Shown piece by piece: positions 1-5,528 of a stretch of 10,893 bases of DNA. Each line of letters opens with the position of its first letter. Position 1 is the first letter of the stretch. The notes beneath the pieces are model-generated. The model was given only the letters and a program-made list of their open reading frames with translations, had not been told where the DNA came from and searched no databases. The DNA is taken from NCBI GenBank assembly GCA_937894725.1, contig CALAYL010000014.1, positions 1 to 10,893 on the forward strand, given 5' to 3'. This DNA comes from an uncultured Bacteroidota bacterium (GTDB lineage Bacteria > Bacteroidota > Bacteroidia > Chitinophagales > LD1). Position numbers and translations under genes: made by a program.

Positions 1-30
1 TTTCGATTAGTTTTTGGCCATGATTTTATG

Positions 31-38
31 TAGGTTTG
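31..38 (+). promoter_or_regulatory. Bacteroidetes-type -7 box before glyA
   Basis: TAGGTTTG matches TAnnTTTG, the known -7 element of Bacteroidetes sigma-70 promoters, exactly. It lies 15 nt before the glyA ATG, which would give a leader of roughly 10 nt. A TTTTTG run at 11-16 could be the -33 element, but its spacing of about 14 nt is shorter than usual. The window edge prevents a search further upstream. Confidence 0.45.
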
Positions 39-53
39 AAAAAATTTTACCAC

Positions 54-1325
54 ATGTCTTTCGATAAAGAAATCTTTGACCTCATCGACCACGAACTCCA
101 TCGCCAACGAGAAGGAGTAGAACTTATCGCTTCCGAAAACTTCACTTCTACGGCTGTAATGAAAGCCATGGGAAGTTGCCTAACCAATAAATATGCAGAA
201 GGCCTACCTGGCAAGCGATACTATGGCGGATGCCAATGGGTAGATGAAATAGAAACTATCGCTATCGAACGGGTCAAAAAAATGTTTGGCGCAGTTTGGG
301 CTAATGTGCAACCACACTCTGGCGCACAAGCTAATGCAGCTGTAATGCTAGCATGTCTCAACGCTGGCGACAAAATTTTAGGCTTTGACTTATCTCACGG
401 AGGTCATCTTACACATGGCTCATCTGTCAATTTTTCGGGAAAACTATACCGTCCTTCTTTCTATGGAGTAGAAAAAGAAACCGGTATCATCGATATGAAT
501 AAGGTGCGTGAAACTGCCCTTCGTGAACAACCAAAACTCATTATATGTGGGGCTTCGGCCTATTCGAGAGATTGGGATTACCAAACTTTTAGAGCCATAG
601 CAGATGAAGTAGGTGCGGTCTTGTTGGCTGATATTTCGCATCCAGCCGGAATGATAGCGGCCAAGCTGCTCAATGACCCTATGCCGCATTGCCACATCAT
701 CACGACTACTACTCACAAAACATTGCGTGGCCCTCGTGGTGGCTTGATTATGATAGGGCAAGATATGGACAATCCTTTTGGCGATAAAACACTCAAAGGT
801 GAAATCAAATCACTTTCAGCAGTACTCGATGGTGCTGTTTTTCCAGGTACACAAGGTGGCCCACTCGAGCATGTGATAGCTGCCAAAGCGGTAGCTTTCG
901 GAGAGGCATTGCAGCCTGACTTTATCACGTATCAAAAGCAAGTCAAAACCAATGCTGCTGCATTAGCAGATAACCTAGTAAAACGTGGTTTTAACCTTAT
1001 TTCGGGAGGTACAGACAACCACCTAATGCTTATCGACCTGCACAATAAAAATGTGACAGGTAAACAAATTGAAAACTGTCTTGTAAAAGCAGATATCACG
1101 GCCAACAAAAATATGGTTCCTTTTGATGATCGTTCTCCGTTTGTAACCTCGGGTATTCGCCTCGGCACACCAGCAGTGACTTCGCGTGGTATGAAAGAAA
1201 ATGACATGGAGCAAATTGCCGTTTGGATTGATAAATTGGTGAGTGATGCAGATAATGAAACATTGATTCAGCAAGTAAAAGGCGAGGTAAATGAATACAT
1301 GCGCCAGTTTCCACTCTACGTTTAA
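54..1325 (+). CDS. glyA: Serine hydroxymethyltransferase
   Basis: Cytoplasmic PLP enzyme that interconverts serine plus tetrahydrofolate with glycine plus 5,10-methylene-tetrahydrofolate, the main source of one-carbon units. The family signatures are in order in the 423-residue product: ELIASENF (about 23-30), the PGKRYYGG substrate loop (about 52-59), HSGAQAN (88-94), Asp193 as the likely PLP-ring ligand in LADISHPAG, and TTTTHKTLRGPRGG with the Schiff-base lysine at Lys222. The C-terminal part carries SGGTDNH and SGIRLGTPA. Length is normal for the bacterial enzyme. The reading frame extends upstream to a TTG at 36, but ATG 54 starts exactly where homologues begin (MSFDKEIF), and the TTG falls inside the TAGGTTTG promoter-like box at 31-38. 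No Shine-Dalgarno sequence is visible, only an A/T-rich leader, as is usual in Bacteroidota. The TPR gene follows after 35 nt on the same strand. The identification is very secure. Confidence 0.98.
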   Translation: MSFDKEIFDLIDHELHRQREGVELIASENFTSTAVMKAMGSCLTNKYAEGLPGKRYYGGCQWVDEIETIAIERVKKMFGAVWANVQPHSGAQANAAVMLACLNAGDKILGFDLSHGGHLTHGSSVNFSGKLYRPSFYGVEKETGIIDMNKVRETALREQPKLIICGASAYSRDWDYQTFRAIADEVGAVLLADISHPAGMIAAKLLNDPMPHCHIITTTTHKTLRGPRGGLIMIGQDMDNPFGDKTLKGEIKSLSAVLDGAVFPGTQGGPLEHVIAAKAVAFGEALQPDFITYQKQVKTNAAALADNLVKRGFNLISGGTDNHLMLIDLHNKNVTGKQIENCLVKADITANKNMVPFDDRSPFVTSGIRLGTPAVTSRGMKENDMEQIAVWIDKLVSDADNETLIQQVKGEVNEYMRQFPLYV

Positions 1326-1360
1326 TCAGTAAAGTTTTGAAATCAACTTCACATACCCTA

Positions 1361-2374
1361 ATGCTACGATTGGCTATCTGTTGGAATGTTGTCTTGTTGT
1401 TTTCTACTTCTCATCTTTCTGCACAAAGTACGGCATTAGATAGCTTACGTAATCAGGCAATGACAGCCATCGAAACGAGAAGTGATAGTGCGTTTGTAAT
1501 AGCTCAACGTTTATTTATCACAGATTCTAGTTCGCCTATATCTGTAGCCTTATTTGCAAATGCAAATTATCAAATAGGTAAATCTGCATTAGGCGATTTT
1601 TATGTCGAAAATCTACTAAAAAATGACAGTCTTTACTTTCAAGCCATGTCGCTCAAAGCCTCTTCATCATTAGCTCACCACGAGTTGGATGTAGCTGTAG
1701 AGGTATTGCAAAAACTCAACACACATTATCCAAACGAGGCAGAAACACACTATTTGCAAGCACAATTTTTTTTACAAAATGAACAAATAGCCCAAGCTAT
1801 CGAATCTAATAATCGAGCCTTAACCATAGCACCCAACATGTCAGAGGCGATGTTGCTTAGCGCACAATTAAATTTCAAGACTGCAAAATTTAAACAAGCG
1901 GCTGAGGGTTTTCAACAGCAACTTTCTTTTATCAAAAATGACCCCAATTCGCTCAATAGTTATGGTGTAGCTTTGCTCAAAATAGATAGAGCAACTGAGG
2001 CGATAGAAATTTTGAGTAGAGCATTGAGTTTGGATACACAATCTACGGTGATACTTTATAATCTTGGATTAGCATATTTGCAAACAGCTAATTTCTCACA
2101 GGCAAGAAGCTGTTTTCAGCAGCAAAAAAGCAGGGTAGATACGATGCCCGAATTGGATTTGCTGATAGCCAAATGCTGGGTGCAAGAGCAGTCATTAGAA
2201 AAGGCATTGGCGTCTTATCAGCGGTATAGTGAACAGGCTGCTGAGCCCACTGTGCAGAAAGAAATATTGCTCATCAAAGCAGCTATTTTTCTGTCAAAAA
2301 ATTGGTATTGGTTATTGGGTGCTTTTACCTTAGCAGTATCGCTTTTCGTTTTTCTGCGAAGCAGAAAAACGTAA
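1361..2374 (+). CDS. TPR-repeat protein, exported, with C-terminal membrane anchor
   Basis: Probable envelope scaffold protein of 337 residues; no specific function is recognised. The N-terminus (about 1-23, MLRLAICWNVVLLFSTSHLSAQ) resembles a Sec signal peptide ending in a signal-peptidase I-like SAQ site. From about residue 91 to 293 the protein consists of helix pairs of tetratricopeptide type, roughly 91-125, 128-159, 161-194, 195-227, 228-259 and 262-293; the clearest copies contain YNLGLAYLQTANFSQA and SYGVALLKIDRATEA. A hydrophobic segment (about 314-331) followed by the basic tail RSRKT suggests a single C-terminal anchor with the TPR part in the periplasm. ATG 1361 is preferred because it begins directly at the signal peptide; an in-frame TTG at 1337 would add eight residues. 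AAGTTTTG at 1332-1339 is one mismatch from a -7 box, so the gene may be read from glyA or from its own weak promoter. The last codons form a perfect hairpin. Confidence 0.8.
   Translation: MLRLAICWNVVLLFSTSHLSAQSTALDSLRNQAMTAIETRSDSAFVIAQRLFITDSSSPISVALFANANYQIGKSALGDFYVENLLKNDSLYFQAMSLKASSSLAHHELDVAVEVLQKLNTHYPNEAETHYLQAQFFLQNEQIAQAIESNNRALTIAPNMSEAMLLSAQLNFKTAKFKQAAEGFQQQLSFIKNDPNSLNSYGVALLKIDRATEAIEILSRALSLDTQSTVILYNLGLAYLQTANFSQARSCFQQQKSRVDTMPELDLLIAKCWVQEQSLEKALASYQRYSEQAAEPTVQKEILLIKAAIFLSKNWYWLLGAFTLAVSLFVFLRSRKT
2347..2371. terminator. Perfect 11-bp hairpin at the convergent TPR/HesB gene ends
   Basis: CGTTTTTCTGC, a GAA loop, then GCAGAAAAACG form a perfect 11-bp inverted repeat. 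It encodes the last residues of the TPR protein, is followed at once by that gene's TAA, and ends 8 nt beyond the stop codon of the convergent HesB/IscA gene. It is therefore placed to end or protect both transcripts. Neither strand has the T-run after the stem that a canonical Rho-independent terminator needs (the T-run lies inside the left arm), so the structure is certain but the terminator role is inferred. Confidence 0.4.
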
Positions 2375-2379
2375 CAAAT

Positions 2380-2706
2380 TTATACTGCAAAACTTTCTCC
2401 ACAAGCGCATGAGCGCGAAGCATTGGGATTATTGAACGCAAATCCTTTGCCATTCAGTCCATCTGAAAACTCTAAGGTAGTATTGCAGACATAAAGAAAC
2501 GATTTGAGGTCGGTCACTAATTTTATGCCCTTATCTTCAAAAACTTGATCGTCCGATTTTGTTATTGTATCGAAACTCATATCGTACGACAATCCAGAGC
2601 AGCCACCACCTTTCACACTCACTCGCACAAAAGACTCTGGAGCCATACTTTGCTCTTGCATTAGTTCTTTTATTCTTTGAGCCGCTTTGTCAGATACAAA
2701 CAACAT
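2380..2706 (-). CDS. HesB/IscA-family iron-sulfur cluster assembly protein
   Basis: A-type carrier or scaffold protein that receives Fe-S clusters and passes them to apo-enzymes in the cytoplasm. The 108-residue product has the family's three invariant cysteines: Cys36 in GGGCSGLSY and Cys100/Cys102 in SCACGESF at the C-terminus, almost the same spacing as in E. coli IscA. A further cysteine, Cys74, lies in the middle. The whole length is one compact domain of normal size. It cannot be assigned to IscA, SufA or ErpA from sequence alone, and no suf or isc genes are adjacent, so no symbol is given. It appears to be a single-gene unit, convergent with the TPR gene and divergent from mce across a 64-nt gap, with an exact -7 box (TAATTTTG) 17 nt upstream of its ATG. 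Confidence 0.95.
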   Translation of the reverse strand: MLFVSDKAAQRIKELMQEQSMAPESFVRVSVKGGGCSGLSYDMSFDTITKSDDQVFEDKGIKLVTDLKSFLYVCNTTLEFSDGLNGKGFAFNNPNASRSCACGESFAV

Positions 2707-2723
2707 AGGTTTAAATTTATCCT

Positions 2724-2731
2724 CAAAATTA
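2724..2731 (-). promoter_or_regulatory. -7 box for the HesB/IscA gene
   Basis: Read on the minus strand the sequence is TAATTTTG, an exact TAnnTTTG match, with 17 nt between it and the ATG. No clear TTTG -33 element is seen at the usual 17-23 nt further upstream. Confidence 0.45.
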
Positions 2732-2745
2732 AGCTAAAAAAAAGG

Positions 2746-2753
2746 TTAGTTTG
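2746..2753 (+). promoter_or_regulatory. Possible weak -7 box for mce
   Basis: TTAGTTTG differs from TAnnTTTG at one position and lies 17 nt before the mce ATG, the same placement as the exact box of the divergent HesB/IscA gene. No -33 element is recognisable. The case rests mainly on position, because a promoter for mce must lie in this 64-nt divergent gap. Confidence 0.3.
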
Positions 2754-2770
2754 TAAATAATTTCTAAATC

Positions 2771-3187
2771 ATGGATAAAATAGAGCATATCGGTATAGCA
2801 GTAAGGGACTTAGCCGCCTCAAACAAATTATTTGCATCGCTTTTAAATCAGGCACCTTATAAACTGGAAGTGGTGGAAAGTGAAGCCGTTAGTACGTCTT
2901 TTTTTTGTGTGGGTGAAACAAAAATAGAACTGCTCGCTAGTACTGCTGAAAGTAGTGCTATCGCTAAGTTTATAGAAAAGAAAGGAGAGGGGATACATCA
3001 TTTAGCATTTGCCGTAAAGGATATATATGTAGAAGTAGAACGGCTTATTGCTGAAGGGTTTGAGCCTATCTCCAAAGCACCAAAAAAGGGAGCAGACAAC
3101 AAACTAGTTTTCTTTTTTCACCCAAAATCGACTAATGGTGTGTTGATAGAACTTTGTCAAGAAATAAACGAAGTCGAAACGACTTAA
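2771..3187 (+). CDS. mce: Methylmalonyl-CoA epimerase
   Basis: Interconverts (2R)- and (2S)-methylmalonyl-CoA in the cytoplasm, the step that joins propionyl-CoA carboxylation to the B12-dependent mutase and succinyl-CoA. The 138-residue protein belongs to the vicinal-oxygen-chelate (glyoxalase) fold with two paired beta-alpha-beta modules: the first begins KIEHIGIAVRDL, the second GIHHLAFAVKDI. Likely metal ligands, by comparison with the characterised bacterial and human enzymes, are His6, Glu53 (TKIELL), His77 (IHHLAF) and Glu127 (VLIELCQ); the 50-residue spacing of the last two matches the family. Near the C-terminus FFFHPKSTNGVLIEL is typical of this enzyme and argues against a generic glyoxalase. 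The mutase and carboxylase genes are not in the window. A perfect small hairpin overlaps the stop codon. deoC follows after 45 nt. Confidence 0.93.
   Translation: MDKIEHIGIAVRDLAASNKLFASLLNQAPYKLEVVESEAVSTSFFCVGETKIELLASTAESSAIAKFIEKKGEGIHHLAFAVKDIYVEVERLIAEGFEPISKAPKKGADNKLVFFFHPKSTNGVLIELCQEINEVETT
3171..3185 (+). other. Small perfect hairpin overlapping the mce stop codon
   Basis: AAGTCG, loop AAA, CGACTT form a perfect 6-bp stem whose last base is the first base of the TAA stop. There is no T-run after it, so it is not a canonical terminator. It could be an RNA 3'-end stabiliser between mce and deoC, or chance. Confidence 0.3.
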
Positions 3188-3208
3188 ACCCAAATTGATT
3201 TTCTTTTA

Positions 3209-3216
3209 TAAATTTG
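3209..3216 (+). promoter_or_regulatory. -7 box before deoC
   Basis: TAAATTTG is an exact TAnnTTTG match, 16 nt before the deoC ATG. It suggests that the deoC-SPOR-M20D unit has its own promoter rather than depending on read-through from mce. The nearest upstream TTG (3195-3197) is only 11 nt away, too close for a standard -33 element. Confidence 0.45.
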
Positions 3217-3232
3217 AATATAGACACATCAA

Positions 3233-3880
3233 ATGAAACTTGAAAAATATATAGACCATACCTCTTTAAAGCCAGATTGCTCCAAAGAAACCATAATACA
3301 ACTTTGTAATGAAGCCATTGAATATGGTTTTGCTGCCGTATGTTTGCCGCCTTATTGGGTACGAGAGGCACGAAGTTTACTTAAAGACACGTCTATAAAA
3401 ATAGCTACTGTGGTAGGTTTCCCGATGGGCTATTCGCATACCCCAGCTAAGATTGAAGAGTGTAAACGGGCGGTAGATGAAGGAGCTTCCGAAATAGATT
3501 TGGTGATAAATATTATCGCGCTCAAAGAAAATGATTTGAACTATCTCCGCAACGAACTTACGAGTGCTACGGCTATGATTCACCTTCGAAATGCCAAACT
3601 AAAAGTGATACTCGAAACGGGACTTTTGACCGAAGCAGAAATAATTGTGGCATGTAAATTGTGTACAGATATGCAGGTGGACTATGTAAAAACTTCGACT
3701 GGCTACAATGGTGAAGGCGCTACGGTAGAAGTGGTGAAGTTGTTGCGTAAAAATCTCCCTACGTCAATTAAAATAAAAGCTTCAGGAGGCATTGATACCA
3801 AAGAGAAAGCATTGGCATTGATAGCCGCAGGAGCAGAACGAATAGGCAGCTCAAAAAGCGTAAAAATAATGAACGAATAG
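3233..3880 (+). CDS. deoC: Deoxyribose-phosphate aldolase
   Basis: Class I aldolase that cleaves 2-deoxyribose-5-phosphate into acetaldehyde and glyceraldehyde-3-phosphate in deoxynucleoside salvage. The 215-residue product is a TIM-barrel enzyme of the shorter DeoC type. Seen in sequence: IDHTSLKPD at the start, EIDLVIN with Asp89, the Schiff-base lysine Lys153 in YVKTSTGY, and the activating lysine Lys182 in IKASGGI followed by the phosphate-binding AGAERIGSS near the C-terminus. These correspond to Asp102, Lys167 and Lys201 of the E. coli enzyme. The ATG starts right at the conserved N-terminus. It is separated by only 2 nt from the SPOR gene, so the two are almost surely co-transcribed, although no metabolic reason is evident. 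No other deo genes (deoA, deoB, deoD) are present. Confidence 0.97.
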   Translation: MKLEKYIDHTSLKPDCSKETIIQLCNEAIEYGFAAVCLPPYWVREARSLLKDTSIKIATVVGFPMGYSHTPAKIEECKRAVDEGASEIDLVINIIALKENDLNYLRNELTSATAMIHLRNAKLKVILETGLLTEAEIIVACKLCTDMQVDYVKTSTGYNGEGATVEVVKLLRKNLPTSIKIKASGGIDTKEKALALIAAGAERIGSSKSVKIMNE

Positions 3881-3882
3881 TT

Positions 3883-4272
3883 ATGAAAATGAAACCCTTT
3901 TTAATTCTTTTTTTACTGATGCCAGTGTTAGGTTTTGGACAAACTACCCCCAAGGTAAACTTCAATTTTGAAGACAAAATAGAGGGTCTAATGGGATTGT
4001 ATAGAGAATATAATCGCAAAAATGATCAAACCGATGGGTACAGAATTCAAATCATGTTTAGCAATGATAAATCGGAAGCATACACAGCCAAAGTGAAGTT
4101 GTATAAAGAGTTTCCGACAGAAAACTGCTATGTAGATTATGAACAACCATATTATAAATTGCGCATGGGCGATTATGTCAATCGCTTTGAAGCAAACTAT
4201 GCTTTGCAGCAACTGTTGGCTATTTATCCTGCGTCTTTTATTATCAAGAGCAAAGTAGCTGTAAAACTATAA
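3883..4272 (+). CDS. Small exported SPOR-domain protein
   Basis: A 129-residue protein with an N-terminal Sec signal peptide (MKMKPFLILFLLMPVLGFGQ, cleavage expected near residue 20; no lipobox cysteine) and a C-terminal SPOR domain over about residues 52-125. The SPOR signature is visible as GYRIQIMFSNDKSEA, then YYKLRMGDYVNRFEANYALQQL and a final strand ending SFIIKSKV. SPOR domains bind peptidoglycan, preferring glycan strands stripped of stem peptides, so a periplasmic wall-binding role is inferred; the partner or enzyme it serves is not known. The ATG at 3883 is 2 nt after the deoC stop; a second ATG two codons later is equally possible. Its TAA overlaps the ATG of the M20D gene by one base (TAATG), which implies translational coupling. 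Confidence 0.9.
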   Translation: MKMKPFLILFLLMPVLGFGQTTPKVNFNFEDKIEGLMGLYREYNRKNDQTDGYRIQIMFSNDKSEAYTAKVKLYKEFPTENCYVDYEQPYYKLRMGDYVNRFEANYALQQLLAIYPASFIIKSKVAVKL

Positions 4273-5453
4273 TGGTGGATTTGCTTTTGAAATTAAAAGA
4301 GCTAGTCGATACACAACACGATGAGGTGGTAGCCATCAGGCGAAAAATCCACACCCATCCCGAACTTTCATACCATGAAGAAAAGACATCAAAACTCATT
4401 CGTGAGACATTAGATAGTCTATCAATACCCTATCAATATCCAGTAGCTAAGACGGGTGTAGTGGCTATTTTGCGATGCAAAAACCCTGAGCAACATTGTG
4501 TAGCCCTACGAGCCGATATGGATGCGTTGCCTATTCAAGAAGAAACATCGTTAGATTTTAAATCCATTGTACCCAATGTCATGCACGCTTGTGGGCATGA
4601 TGCCCACACAGCCACATTGCTAGGCGTAGCTAAGGTATTGGGTGCTATGCGCGAAGAATTAGCAGGCACTTACAAGTTTATATTTCAACCATCCGAAGAA
4701 AAAATGCCGAGTGGTGCTAATGCCATGATAGCCGAAGGAGTGCTCGACAATCCAAGGGTAGATGCGATTTTTGGTTGGCATGTACATCCCGAAATGAAAG
4801 CAGGTGAGGTGGGTTTTAAAGCAGGCGATTTTATGGCATCTGCTGATGAGATCTACCTCACTGTAGTGGGCAAAGGTGGTCATGCTGCCCAACCTACACA
4901 GTTTATCTCACCTTTGATTATCTCTTCAAAAATTATTCTAGCATTAGAAAATGTGACGAATTTGGATGTTCCTTTAGTGCTCACATTTGGGAAAATAAGA
5001 GCCGATGGAGCGACTAATGTAGTGCCAGAAAAAGCAACGTTGGAAGGCACTTTGCGCTGTTTTGATGAAGCCAAACGTAAAGCTGCACATCAACTCATAC
5101 ATACCGTTTGTAAGGACATAGCTGCTTCTCATGGAGCAGAAATAGAAGTCAATATTGTATTAGGATATCCGGTACTTAAAAATGATTTTTCACTTACTAC
5201 ATTGGCAAAAAAGCAAGCAGAAAAAATAGTGGCAAACGATAAGATATTCGACCTACCCATCCGTATGGGCGCAGAAGATTTTGCGTTTTATTCGCACCAA
5301 GTACCGGCTTGTTTTTACCGTGTGGGAGTTGGGTCTCCTACATCCGAAACCAGTTATCCCATTCACTCAGCAAAATTCGAGATAGACGAGATAGCCCTGA
5401 AAACGAGCGTAGCGTTGATGAGTTGGCTAGCCGTATGTTTTGAGAAAAAATAA
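4272..5453 (+). CDS. M20D-family metallo-amidohydrolase
   Basis: A 393-residue member of the M20D amidohydrolases, the group containing hippurate hydrolase, N-acetyl-diaminopimelate deacetylase and plant IAA-amino-acid hydrolases. It probably releases an amino acid from an N-acyl conjugate; the substrate cannot be told from sequence. Two-metal ligands and catalytic residues are visible: Cys107 and His109 in MHACGHDAHTA, Glu142/Glu143 in FQPSEE, His170 in FGWHVHPEMKAG, and His365 in YPIHSAKFE. ALRADMDALPI (about 78-88) and MGAEDFAFY (about 332-340) are further family marks, and the dimerisation insert is marked by GKGGHAAQP (His204). No signal peptide is seen, so it should be cytoplasmic. It overlaps the SPOR gene by one base. 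That proximity raises the idea of peptidoglycan or peptide recycling, but nothing in the sequence proves it. Confidence 0.92.
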   Translation: MVDLLLKLKELVDTQHDEVVAIRRKIHTHPELSYHEEKTSKLIRETLDSLSIPYQYPVAKTGVVAILRCKNPEQHCVALRADMDALPIQEETSLDFKSIVPNVMHACGHDAHTATLLGVAKVLGAMREELAGTYKFIFQPSEEKMPSGANAMIAEGVLDNPRVDAIFGWHVHPEMKAGEVGFKAGDFMASADEIYLTVVGKGGHAAQPTQFISPLIISSKIILALENVTNLDVPLVLTFGKIRADGATNVVPEKATLEGTLRCFDEAKRKAAHQLIHTVCKDIAASHGAEIEVNIVLGYPVLKNDFSLTTLAKKQAEKIVANDKIFDLPIRMGAEDFAFYSHQVPACFYRVGVGSPTSETSYPIHSAKFEIDEIALKTSVALMSWLAVCFEKK

Positions 5454-5481
5454 GGAATCATCTTCAAATTTTTCCATTCAT

Positions 5482-5518
5482 AAGAGGCTTGTGATAACAA
5501 AGCCAAAGTGAATCTCTT
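5482..5518. terminator. Possible stem-loop between convergent M20D and PKD genes
   Basis: The 75-nt convergent gap (5454-5528) contains an imperfect stem-loop: outer arms AAGAG (5482-5486) and CTCTT (5514-5518), inner arms GCTTGT (5487-5492) and ACAAAGC (5497-5503) with one bulged base and a GATA loop. It sits where both transcripts should end, but the stem is interrupted and no T-run follows on either strand. Weak evidence. Confidence 0.22.
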
Positions 5519-5528
5519 AAAGATTAAA

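Noticed and set aside
36..53. TTG-initiated extension of glyA
   Set aside because: It adds six residues (MKKFYH) absent from the usual SHMT start and overlaps the promoter-like TAGGTTTG box; ATG 54 fits the family better.
444..1314. Several 70-105-codon antisense frames opposite glyA
   Set aside because: All lie within conserved glyA codons, overlap one another in different frames and show no domain or signal; they are shadows.
1332..1349. Small hairpin after glyA (AAGTT...AACTT)
   Set aside because: It has only five A/T-rich pairs around an 8-nt loop, with no T-run; too weak to call a terminator.
3132..3371. 79-codon minus-strand frame across the mce-deoC gap
   Set aside because: It covers the end of mce, the deoC promoter region and the conserved deoC start; there is no family resemblance.
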